A model generated the notes under the pieces. That model was not told the origin of the DNA. It saw only the letters and a program-made list of their open reading frames with translations, and searched no databases. The translations under genes were made by a program, and so were the position numbers. A DNA stretch of 60,212 nt from Onstottus_B sp049273855 (GTDB lineage Bacteria > Acidobacteriota > Blastocatellia > UBA7656). Where the stretch lies: the NCBI GenBank assembly GCA_049273855.1, contig JBASRN010000289.1, forward strand, positions 1-60,212, in the 5' to 3' direction. Of the stretch, positions 43,968 to 51,524 are shown piece after piece; position 1 is the stretch's first letter; every line of letters starts with the position of its first letter.

Positions 43968-44474
43968 ATGATAAGACACTCTTCCAGCGGCGCGCTCATA
44001 CTGGTTGCGTTTCTCGTATTGGGTTCGCGCACAAGCGCCGTCACCCAGGAACAACCCGGCTCGGGGTTTACCGGCTTGATAACCGCGGCTGAGGCCGTGG
44101 TGGCGGTTGAGATTCTATCGACCGACTATACTGCCACGCCTTCGGACGGACCGATGATGGCAGACGCAAAAGTTCTAAAAGTCTTGAAGGGTCCTCTCAC
44201 CGCCGGGAAGAAATTCAGCTTCTGGGAGACGGCCTGGGTCGGTCCAGCATATCAGAAAGGGGAGCACCGAATTCTCTTTCTTGAACAGGCCAAGCCGACT
44301 GAGCCTCGTAAAACAACCCGTTGGTGGATATTGTCGAATCTATACGCCAGGACGGATTTCTTCATTGAAAAAGATTCCATCGCAGCTTTATCAGCAGACT
44401 CTTTGGCATCGTTCTTAAAGGAGATCCAGGAATCCAACCCCAGGCCGAAAAAGGTCGTGTTCGCCAAGAAATGA
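43968..44474 (+). CDS. secreted hypothetical protein
   Basis: A 168-residue exported protein with signal peptide ALILVAFLVLGSRTSAV. The mature part is beta-rich. DAKVLKVLKGPLTAGKKFSF, then GEHRILFLEQAK and WWILSNLYARTDFFIEK, resemble small periplasmic proteins of unknown function that have a carbohydrate-binding-like sandwich. Family not recognised. The 259 bases upstream of it hold no gene. Confidence 0.65.
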   Translation: MIRHSSSGALILVAFLVLGSRTSAVTQEQPGSGFTGLITAAEAVVAVEILSTDYTATPSDGPMMADAKVLKVLKGPLTAGKKFSFWETAWVGPAYQKGEHRILFLEQAKPTEPRKTTRWWILSNLYARTDFFIEKDSIAALSADSLASFLKEIQESNPRPKKVVFAKK

Positions 44475-44518
44475 ATTAGAACGTTTACCTGCGCGCCGTG
44501 TTGCGCAGCGCATCCACT

Positions 44519-45235
44519 TCAAGAAATGCGAAGGCGCTCGGCCAATCGCGTGCGCAGGTTGTCGAAGTAGTCTTCGGGAATGCTCTGAATCGATTTCTGC
44601 AACCGAGTGATCACACCGTCAATCTCGCGTTCCTCTTCGGACTCAACAGCTTCGGCCGCCTGAGCGACTCGCGCCTCATCGGGCTTGCCGGAGATGCTTT
44701 GTAAGCTTCGTCTGAGCAGGCTCGCCGCGGACTTGAGCGCACTCTTAGATTGACTGAACGTCATTCTCACGGCTCGCTCAACTGGTCCCGTGCCTACCTC
44801 GTGCAAGACAGCGTTTATCGCCGCGCGAACATCAACTGCGTTGCTGTGATGCGGAAACCAGCTCTGTTCGAGCGCGCATTCCAGCAGATACCCCTGATGA
44901 TAAGTGCGGCTCACGGTATCCGCTGCGCGTTTCCATTCGAGAAAGAAGAACAGCTTGCGGAAGATCAGCTTCAAAGGAAGCAGGAAGGCTCCGCCAAGAC
45001 AGCCGCTGAGACATCCGCGGTTAGGGTCATCGGCCAGGGCGCGAACATCTTGTTCACCGAGCGGACGTCGATAAGCGTCGGCGAGTTGTCTGACAAGCCG
45101 GCGCTGAAAGTAGCTCTTGACCAGGTCGTCGAGAATCGGGATAGGAATGAGCGGGGTCAGTCCGGTCAGCACCGCGTGCGTGATGATCAGCCGTTGATTG
45201 CGGCTATCAGGCATCCTGCCGTGTGATAGTATCAC
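44519..45235 (-). CDS. hypothetical membrane-associated protein
   Basis: A 238-residue protein of unknown function. A GTG at 45235 is preferred because GGAGAG lies 8 bases upstream (45244-45249). An ATG at 45214 is the alternative. N-terminal segment RLIITHAVLTGLTPLIPIPI, then GGAFLLPLKLIFRKLFFFL, gives two hydrophobic stretches near residues 10-30 and 80-100. The C-terminal 100 residues are charged helices with likely coiled coil (EEREIDGVITRLQKSIQSI). A perfect 17-bp palindrome covers the initiation region. The gene follows the HEPN gene on the same strand. Confidence 0.65.
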   Translation of the reverse strand: MILSHGRMPDSRNQRLIITHAVLTGLTPLIPIPILDDLVKSYFQRRLVRQLADAYRRPLGEQDVRALADDPNRGCLSGCLGGAFLLPLKLIFRKLFFFLEWKRAADTVSRTYHQGYLLECALEQSWFPHHSNAVDVRAAINAVLHEVGTGPVERAVRMTFSQSKSALKSAASLLRRSLQSISGKPDEARVAQAAEAVESEEEREIDGVITRLQKSIQSIPEDYFDNLRTRLAERLRIS

Positions 45236-45237
45236 AC
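45221..45237. promoter_or_regulatory. perfect 17-bp palindrome at a gene start
   Basis: GTGTGATAGTATCACAC: two 8-bp arms around one base, far too tight to be an RNA hairpin, which fits a dimeric DNA-binding protein. It covers the proposed GTG start at 45235. The half-site GGTGTGATA recurs at 46046-46054, directly before the DUF433 gene. Confidence 0.6.
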
Positions 45238-45302
45238 CAAGATCTCTCCGTCGCTCGGGGGTAAATAGCTGGAGGTGCGACCAGGGGTCGAATCCGATGA
45301 TC

Positions 45303-46010
45303 CTAGTCGCACCACTCGGCCCGAATCCTCCAATCTTTAGTTGGGAATAAGCTGTCGTGCGTCGTGACCAAGGTGGCGCGAGGATCCGCAAACGACTGCG
45401 GCAATGAGTGGCGCTGTGACCACGATGGTAGCTTATCAGTCGGTTTGAGAAGAAAAATAATGCGCGTAAGGAACTGCTTTGAAATGGCAGCCATCTCACC
45501 TAGACGAGTCCTAACAAGCCTTTCGTGGTCCGAACCTCCGCGGTTTACTCTTCCATGTGCTAGTTGTCCTCGTATATCGCTGAGTGAATAACCGTCGTCC
45601 GCCTTCTTAAAGAGCCTCTTCACATATTCATGTTCCGGGCCGAAGACAAGCTCTACGACGCTTTGTGTTTTTCGCTTGATGCCTTTTACACAATCAAAAT
45701 ATGCTTCCTCCACAAATCTGATTGGATCCGTCGGATATATCGCCTTGTATTTTTCCTCTATGCATTTATGTTTCATCTGTTTTTCTACTGTCTTGCTTTC
45801 GCGGTGATAACCCAGGCCAAAGTCTGCGCCCCCATCTTTTATGGCAATCGCTATGGTTTCAAGGACAATATAGTAGCAGAGGAACGCGGTAGAGATATTC
45901 CGTGCCGATCTCCCGTGGTTATACCAATCGATGGCAGCATTGAGGATATTTGCATCCTCCGTCAATTCCAACATTACTTTTGGGATGGCTGCACATCTGT
46001 CGGCGAGCAC
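45303..46010 (-). CDS. HEPN-domain-like protein
   Basis: A 235-residue mostly helical protein in AT-rich DNA. Residues about 35-58 (ARNISTAFLCYYIVLETIAI) and the R147-x4-H152 motif in DIRGQLAHG match the ApeA/HEPN-like layout in which the Arg and His form an RNase site. A GTG start at 46010 is used. No upstream ATG exists before a stop, and an ATG at 45974 is possible. Likely RNA-targeting or defence-related, alone or with a partner. It diverges from the DUF433/DUF5615 pair with 43 bases between them. Function inferred from the motif only. Confidence 0.68.
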   Translation of the reverse strand: MLADRCAAIPKVMLELTEDANILNAAIDWYNHGRSARNISTAFLCYYIVLETIAIAIKDGGADFGLGYHRESKTVEKQMKHKCIEEKYKAIYPTDPIRFVEEAYFDCVKGIKRKTQSVVELVFGPEHEYVKRLFKKADDGYSLSDIRGQLAHGRVNRGGSDHERLVRTRLGEMAAISKQFLTRIIFLLKPTDKLPSWSQRHSLPQSFADPRATLVTTHDSLFPTKDWRIRAEWCD

Positions 46011-46053
46011 GTTGAGAGATGAATCAACCGACTCTGGTTGGAGATGGTGTGAT

Positions 46054-46293
46054 ATGATTCTTTACACTATGGACTACTCAACGATCATCACGATCGACCC
46101 CGACAAGCGAAGTGGCAAACCATGCATTCGCGGCACTCGGATGACGGTTACGGACGTGTTGGAATACCTTGCAGGCGGGATGTCAACTGAGGAGATTGTC
46201 GCTGAGTTTCCTGACCTGACTCCCGACGACATTCGCGCCTGTCTTGCTTTTGCAGCGGATAGAGAGCGAAGGCTGGCGACCCTTCCAGCATGA
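46054..46293 (+). CDS. DUF433-family antitoxin-like protein
   Basis: A 79-residue protein with the full DUF433 pattern: ITIDPDKRSGKPCIRGTRMT, VLEYLAGGMSTEEIVAEFPD and LTPDDIRACLAFAADRE, a small winged-helix DNA-binding fold. Start at 46054 has GGAG 10 bases upstream. An ATG at 46069 is the alternative. Its stop overlaps the start of the DUF5615 gene (ATGA). It is the predicted antitoxin and autorepressor of a VapBC-like module. Confidence 0.9.
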   Translation: MILYTMDYSTIITIDPDKRSGKPCIRGTRMTVTDVLEYLAGGMSTEEIVAEFPDLTPDDIRACLAFAADRERRLATLPA

Positions 46294-46622
46294 AGCTCTT
46301 ATTCGACCAGAACCTTTCGCCGCAACTGCCGCGTTTGTTTGCGGACCTCTATCCCGACAGTGCGCACATCAGGGACCTCGGGATGCGCGACGCGACAGAC
46401 ACGCAGATCTGGGAATACGCCAAAGCCAACGGATTTACGATCGTCTCAAAAGACTCGGACTTTCAGGCGCGGAGTCTGCTGCGAGGTCATCCGCCGAAGT
46501 TCATTTGGCTCCGTGTTGGGAACTGCCCGGTGAGCGCCATTGAGAATCTGTTGCGAAAGCAGTCGGCTGCCATTCACACCTTTAATCTCGATCCAACACA
46601 GTCCCACTTAATGCTTCCTTGA
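46290..46622 (+). CDS. DUF5615 PIN-like toxin
   Basis: A 110-residue PIN-like nuclease candidate. MKLLFDQNLSPQL has the first acidic residue, and DLGMRDATDTQIWEYAKANG and IVSKDSDF supply further conserved Asp/Glu residues. The C-terminal GNCPVSAIENLL is typical. Predicted to cleave RNA when free of its DUF433 partner. It is translationally coupled to that gene by a four-base overlap. Confidence 0.9.
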   Translation: MKLLFDQNLSPQLPRLFADLYPDSAHIRDLGMRDATDTQIWEYAKANGFTIVSKDSDFQARSLLRGHPPKFIWLRVGNCPVSAIENLLRKQSAAIHTFNLDPTQSHLMLP

Positions 46623-46645
46623 GAAGAGAACGAGGTGCCAGCCCG

Positions 46646-47167
46646 TCACTTTTTCCGATGCTTTTCGATATACGCTCGCGCGAAATCGACAAGGTGGGGC
46701 GCTTCGCGAAGACCAATCTTTTTGGCTTCTTCTTCTGCTGCTTCGACGGTCCAGCCATCGCGCAACACTCGACGGATCATCCAGAACGCGCCGACTCGAA
46801 TCGCCGCCGTGCAGTGGATGAAGACCGGGCGGTTCTTGGGATCGTCGGTTATCTTAAGGAATTCCGTAGCCTGCTCGTCCTTCGGATCCCTGTACACCAC
46901 CGGAATGTTGTAATACTTGAGACCGAGTTCCTTTGCCTTCGCCTCTTCATCGGCGGCGCGGTGCTCGGTTGGCTGCCTGAGGTTGATGATTGACTTCACA
47001 CCCTCCGACTTCAGCTTTTCCAGAGCCTCGAGTTTCGGCTGACCACCGGTGCAAAACTGATCGCTTACGAGGGTGAAGTTGAAGACGGCGGGCTGCTCGC
47101 GCTGAATCTGCGCATACCCGGCAAGCGCGCTGAATGCGGCTATCAGAATGACGCCAAGGTTCTTCAT
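46646..47167 (-). CDS. secreted DUF442-type (TIGR01244-like) protein phosphatase
   Basis: A 173-residue tyrosine/dual-specificity phosphatase-like protein. GGGAG precedes the start at 47167. Signal peptide LGVILIAAFSALAGYAQ. VSDQFCTGGQPKLEALEKL and GVKSIINLRQPTEHR are family hallmarks. The phosphate loop is HCTAAIRVG with C119 and R124. The spacing C-x4-R is that of the DUF442 group. It probably acts in the periplasm. The substrate is unknown. Confidence 0.88.
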   Translation of the reverse strand: MKNLGVILIAAFSALAGYAQIQREQPAVFNFTLVSDQFCTGGQPKLEALEKLKSEGVKSIINLRQPTEHRAADEEAKAKELGLKYYNIPVVYRDPKDEQATEFLKITDDPKNRPVFIHCTAAIRVGAFWMIRRVLRDGWTVEAAEEEAKKIGLREAPHLVDFARAYIEKHRKK

Positions 47168-47255
47168 GAGTGTCTCCCAGCTATAACTCCACATATGGCA
47201 TGCTCCAAATCTGTGGTTGCGGCACAGAGGTTACCGCGGACCAACCGGCGGCTTG

Positions 47256-47353
47256 GCATGCTCGTGATCGGGAAGGGTGGCTTGCCCCCGCTCGAGTGAC
47301 AATGTCTAACAGGAACGGCGGGGGCAAGCCGCCCTTCCCAACCACGAGCATGC
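47256..47353. repeat. 98-bp long inverted repeat (REP/MITE-like)
   Basis: Outer arms GCATGCTCGT and ACGAGCATGC, inner arms GGGAAGGGTGGCTTGCCCC and its complement, loop about 25 bases containing CTCGAG. Same size and arm layout as 1894-1990. It lies between the DUF442 phosphatase gene and a propeller-protein gene. One inner arm recurs at 13-32. Confidence 0.75.
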
Positions 47354-47377
47354 TACTGCGTTGTCGTCTTACCATTG

Positions 47378-48721
47378 CTAGGCTTTCGCCGACCCGCCTT
47401 TCGTGATCCGATAGAGCTTCGAAGCCGTGCGTATTATCAAGCTCCCTCGCACTATGGCCGGCGTAGCCATGCACATCTCCTCCAGCGAGTTCTTCCCCAG
47501 CAACTTGTACTCTTTGCCCGCTTGAACCACAAACGTGTCGCCGTCTTCACTCAGGCAAAATATCTTGCCGTTGTATGCCCAGGGCGAGGACGTGAATGCG
47601 TTCACTCCGGGATCCAGCCGCACCTTGGGGTACACCTCGCTGCCTGTCTTCGCATCGTGACAGGTGAAAAACCCGCGGTCGTAGAGCGTGTAGTAGTAGT
47701 CGCCGTAAACAATCGGCGATACGTTGTACGGACCAGCTTGCGGCTGGTACCACGCGATAAAGCTGTTGCTCTGCTCTCCGGGCTTTAGCGAGATGTCGCC
47801 CGATGCGCCGGGCTTGATTGCATAGACCGGCCGATGTTGATCGCCGACGTAGCCGGACGTGATGTAGACCAAGCCATGCCGCGAGAACGGAGTCGGGATC
47901 GCAATCGAAGACATCCCGCTAAACTCCCACAGCGGCTTGCCGTTCAAATCGTAAGACCTGACCTTCTTTGTTCCGGGCGTGATGATCTCGGTCCTCGCCC
48001 CGGTCTCCCAGATGTAAGGAGTGGCCCAGTTCGTGCCCTGCTCTCGTTCCACTCGCCATACCTGTTCGCCGGTCTTCTTGTTCAATGCGACCATGAACGA
48101 CTCGGTGTCGTTGTCGTTCACGATGTAGACCTTGTCCTTGTACAACACCGGCGATGCGGCTGTGCCCCAGCCGTAACGGGTCGCGAACGGCCCCCACTTC
48201 TTCGACCACAGCAACTTGCCGTTCATATCAAAACAAAACAGACCAAGGTTTCCGAAGTACGCATAGACACGCTCGCCGTCTGTAACTGGAGTCTCGGAAG
48301 CATAGCTGTTCTTCAAGTGACGAGGGTTGTCGGGCGGCCCTTTCTTTACTTCCTGTTCCCAGCGAATCTTTCCGGTCCTGAAGTCGACGCAGTAGACCAT
48401 CCACCTGTGAATATCGGTCGCCGGTTTCCGTTCGCCGCCGAAGTAGAGACCCTTCTTCGGTTTCTCGCCTTCAACCGAGCTAACCACAGAGGTCAGAAAA
48501 ATGTTGTTGCCCCAAACCGCGGGCGAACTCCAGCCCATGCCGGGAATGTCTGTTTTCCACGCCACATTCTCGGTAGTGCTCCAGGTGTCGGGCAGGCTGG
48601 TATCTTCGGCGACGCCGAGTGAGCCGGGCCCTCTAAATTGCGGCCAGTTGTTGTTCTGGGCAGCAACAGCCGAAACGAGCAACCCCACCAGAATGGTTGC
48701 TGCGATCGATTTCTTGAGCAT
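47378..48721 (-). CDS. secreted PQQ-like beta-propeller protein (paralogue 1)
   Basis: A 447-residue exported beta-propeller. GGAGGAG precedes the start at 48721, followed by a signal peptide (ATILVGLLVSAVAAQ). The mature protein begins NWPQFRGP, shared by all four family members here. It then has repeated blades of the type SSPAVWGNNIFLTSV, DGERVYAYFGNLGLFCFDM and NKKTGEQVWRVERE. Blades resemble PQQ dehydrogenase repeats, but no cofactor-binding or catalytic residues are evident. Probably a periplasmic binding or scaffold protein. Confidence 0.9.
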   Translation of the reverse strand: MLKKSIAATILVGLLVSAVAAQNNNWPQFRGPGSLGVAEDTSLPDTWSTTENVAWKTDIPGMGWSSPAVWGNNIFLTSVVSSVEGEKPKKGLYFGGERKPATDIHRWMVYCVDFRTGKIRWEQEVKKGPPDNPRHLKNSYASETPVTDGERVYAYFGNLGLFCFDMNGKLLWSKKWGPFATRYGWGTAASPVLYKDKVYIVNDNDTESFMVALNKKTGEQVWRVEREQGTNWATPYIWETGARTEIITPGTKKVRSYDLNGKPLWEFSGMSSIAIPTPFSRHGLVYITSGYVGDQHRPVYAIKPGASGDISLKPGEQSNSFIAWYQPQAGPYNVSPIVYGDYYYTLYDRGFFTCHDAKTGSEVYPKVRLDPGVNAFTSSPWAYNGKIFCLSEDGDTFVVQAGKEYKLLGKNSLEEMCMATPAIVRGSLIIRTASKLYRITKGGSAKA

Positions 48722-48750
48722 GAGATTCTCCTCCAAGCGACTTTATAGTC

Positions 48751-50016
48751 TTAACGCGAAGCGCGCTTGCCGATGCAGAAAAGATACTGAGCCGTGCGCA
48801 TAAAGATTTGGCCGTCGGAGATGGCCGGTGAGCTGAGAGTGTAGTCGTTCAGATTGTTCTCCGCCACAACCTCGAACTTCGGGCCCGCCTTCAGCACGGT
48901 CGTAAGACCGTCCTCGTTTGTGACGTAGATCTTGCCGTCGGCTAAAACGGGGGACGAGGTGTACGTGCCGGGCTTAATTCGTTGCGGACCCCAGATGGCT
49001 TGTCCGGTCTTCGCGTCCAGGCAAAACATCACACCGCGGTCATCTGCAACGTAGAAGTACTTGCCGTCGGTGACCGGCGTCGGCACGTCGGGACCGTTGG
49101 CGAACTCCCACAGTTTGTGCGATTTTGTCACGTCGCCCCGCCCGCCCGATTTAATGGCCAGCAAGGGCTTCACCCGGGTCGGCGCATAGACTACACCTTC
49201 GAACACAACTGGTGAAGCGACTATTCGATAAAAGGGATGATTCTCCGGATTCAGGCCGTTAGCGCGCCACAACTCCTTGCCAGTTCCCGGGTCGTAACCC
49301 GTCACGCAGTCGCCACCGGTTATCACTATTTCTATCGCGTTGCCATACCGCAGCAGCGCAGGCGTCGTGTACGAGTCAGGTGATTCGGTGATCGCGGCCG
49401 TTGGGCGCTCGACTTTCCACACGGTCTTGCCGGTTTTCTTGTCGATGCGCATCACGTACGACGGCTCGTCGGTTTTCATTCCGTGCAGAACCTGAACAAA
49501 CAGCGCGTCTTCAAAGAGCAGCGGCGAAGACGCGTAGCCCCAGTTCAAACCGAAGCGTCCATAGTCCTTCTGAACATCGCGAGCCCATTGCTCGTTGCCG
49601 TTGAAGTCGAACGCTTTGAGCACGCCGGTCCCGGTCATCACCCAAACGCTCTTGCCGTCGGTGACCGGCGAAGGCGACGACATGTTCTGTTTTCGCATCT
49701 TGGTATTGCCACTTCCAAGAAGCTTCTTCCAAATCGTTTCGCCCTTCGTCCGATCGACGCACCACAAGTAGAGATCATTCTCCTGGGCGACGTTTAAGAA
49801 GATACGTTCGCCCCAGACGACCGGGGTCGCGCCGGTCCAACTCGGCATGGCGAGCTTCCAGGTCACGTTCTCTTCCGCGCTCCAGCGAGTGGGGAGGTTC
49901 GTTTCGCTGCTTATCCCGTTCAGAAGCGGCCCGCGCCATTGCGGCCAGTTCTCAGCGAGCGTCGTTGTAACCGAAAGAGAGGCTAATGCTAAAGCGAAGA
50001 GGAGCTTTCCGCGCAC
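48751..50016 (-). CDS. secreted PQQ-like beta-propeller protein (paralogue 2)
   Basis: A 421-residue exported propeller. A GTG start at 50016 has GGAGGT 6 bases upstream and gives signal peptide LLFALALASLSVTTTLA. Mature start is NWPQWRGP. Blades include DGKSVWVMTGTGVLKAFDFN, DKKTGKTVWKVERP and DAKTGQAIWGPQ. It lies 29 bases upstream of paralogue 1 on the same strand, so both probably form one transcript. Function unknown. Confidence 0.9.
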   Translation of the reverse strand: MRGKLLFALALASLSVTTTLAENWPQWRGPLLNGISSETNLPTRWSAEENVTWKLAMPSWTGATPVVWGERIFLNVAQENDLYLWCVDRTKGETIWKKLLGSGNTKMRKQNMSSPSPVTDGKSVWVMTGTGVLKAFDFNGNEQWARDVQKDYGRFGLNWGYASSPLLFEDALFVQVLHGMKTDEPSYVMRIDKKTGKTVWKVERPTAAITESPDSYTTPALLRYGNAIEIVITGGDCVTGYDPGTGKELWRANGLNPENHPFYRIVASPVVFEGVVYAPTRVKPLLAIKSGGRGDVTKSHKLWEFANGPDVPTPVTDGKYFYVADDRGVMFCLDAKTGQAIWGPQRIKPGTYTSSPVLADGKIYVTNEDGLTTVLKAGPKFEVVAENNLNDYTLSSPAISDGQIFMRTAQYLFCIGKRASR

Positions 50017-50099
50017 GTGTCTACCTCCGTTTTAGAATGCCTTATGGTAGACCATTCCGGACGAAAGATGAAGCGGACCCGCCTGGTGACGCCTCTCCT

Positions 50100-50190
50100 G
50101 CCACGAAGACTCTAAGACACAAAGCCGCACAAAGAAAAAGCTTTGTGGACCTCGGTGTCCTTGGTGGCTTCGTGGCGAAGCTCTTCTCAA
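50100..50190 (-). repeat. dispersed imperfect palindrome, copy 2
   Basis: The reverse orientation of the element at 33199-33282. It has arms CCACGAAGACTCTAAGACAC and CTTGGTGGCTTCGTGG and the same TTGAGAAGAGCTTCGCCAC edge at its 5' end. It sits between a divergent propeller gene and a small membrane protein gene. Confidence 0.7.
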
Positions 50191-50373
50191 TATGCAATTG
50201 CACCACTACCCGATGCCGACACCAACCTGAATTGCTTTCAAGGCCGCAGATTAATCGTGTAGGATGCGACACACCGGCCTTGCAACGCGCGCGGTGTTTT
50301 TTTTAGTGTTGTTTGTAGTACGGTCAGGGTGTCGGGGATTGGGTTACCACAGGGCAACCAGACGGAGTTGTGA

Positions 50374-50829
50374 ATGGCTTCGCAGATCTTCAAGCGCGGT
50401 AACCGGCTGTTCGCCGCCGGCTCGATCGGGCTGACTATCGTCGCACTGCTGCACGGGATCGGGAACCTTGCCCCTCCGCCGGCGGACGCGGCGCTCGATG
50501 CAGTGGTCGCGGCGATTCGCGGATATCAAATCGATCTGGGGCTTGGGATGCGACCGAGTTTTCTGGACATCCACAAGAGTCTTAGCCTGACGATGAGCAT
50601 ACTGTTGTTGGGTCTTGGAGTTCAGAACCTTATGACTCTTCGCGTCGCGGGCGATTCGGCGAAGCTGGTCCGTTGCCTTTGTCTTGTAAATGCTATCTTC
50701 GTCGGAGCCCTGGTTGTTCTTTATGCGATGTATCGCATTCCGCCTCCGCTTGTGACTCTTGGCGTGGTTGAGACTCTGTTTCTTTTAGCGCTGCTCCTTC
50801 CACGCAAGCACCCGCAAAGTCCAGGGTAA
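50374..50829 (+). CDS. small four-helix membrane protein
   Basis: A 151-residue inner-membrane protein with four hydrophobic helices (AGSIGLTIVALLHGIGNLA, SLSLTMSILLLGLGVQ, LVNAIFVGALVVLYAMY, VETLFLLALLLP). GGAG lies 7 bases before the start. RPSFLDIHKSLSLTMS resembles a family of small uncharacterised acidobacterial membrane proteins. No known motif is visible. Confidence 0.7.
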   Translation: MASQIFKRGNRLFAAGSIGLTIVALLHGIGNLAPPPADAALDAVVAAIRGYQIDLGLGMRPSFLDIHKSLSLTMSILLLGLGVQNLMTLRVAGDSAKLVRCLCLVNAIFVGALVVLYAMYRIPPPLVTLGVVETLFLLALLLPRKHPQSPG

Positions 50830-50838
50830 ACCCTCACC

Positions 50839-51404
50839 TTACTCAATGCTCAACAACGCGAGGTTGGAGGCATCCTTTATCAGGAATCGTTTTCCGAGAA
50901 GCACCGGATGCGTCCACGTTGGGCTGGCCGCGACCGAGTACTTTTTCAAGATCTCAAACTGCTTCGGATCACTGCGAGCGATGATCAGCTCTGCTCCATC
51001 GGTCAGTAGAAACAAGGCCAGTCCTGCTGCTACGATCGCGGCGTTGTCGCCCTCCCTGCCATTTGTAGTCCAGAGAGCCTGGCCATCGCGAGCATCAAGA
51101 CAGAAGAACTGACCCTTGCGCTTTCGAGATCAAAACAGGAAGCGACCTCGTTCTCATCTTGTCGCGAGTGAAGGTAGACTCTGCGGCCAACTACGACTGG
51201 AGATGAGTAGCCGATACCAACCGGCACCTTCCATATTATCTTGAGCTTGTCGGGCCACACCTTCGGTGGATTGAAGGAGGTTGCTTTGCCGTCGCGATTA
51301 GGTCCGCGCCACTGAGGCCAGTCCTGACCAAAACAAACCTGACTTGCGAGCCCGACTGTGACGCAGAAGCGCAACGCGATCTTCCAGAAAATGGTGTTTG
51401 TCAT
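50839..51404 (-). pseudogene. decayed PQQ-like propeller gene (internal deletion and frameshift)
   Basis: The first 100 codons encode a signal peptide and the family start QDWPQWRGPNRDGKATSF, then blades SPVVVGRRVYLHSRQDENEV. After about 51125 the same frame loses similarity, but another frame continues as GQFFCLDARDGQALWTTNG and ends DASNLALLSIE at 50839. Compared with the 400-447-residue paralogues, most central blades are gone. The break combines a deletion and a shift. Confidence 0.8.
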
Positions 51405-51421
51405 ACTAAGCCCCAACCTAA

Positions 51422-51498
51422 TAAACATTGAACTCCTGATGGAGTTCGCGGCGTCGTTCGTCGTGCCACTCTAAACATTAAACTCCTGACGGAGTTCG
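51422..51498. repeat. two spaced copies of a 27-bp hairpin repeat
   Basis: Copies at 51422-51448 and 51472-51498, 50 bases apart, differ at two positions. Each contains AACTCCTGATGGAGTT, a 7-bp stem with a four-base loop. They lie between the propeller pseudogene and the ABC permease end and look like REP units. Confidence 0.7.
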
Positions 51499-51524
51499 GT
51501 CGCAAAACTCCGAATGGCGAAGAC

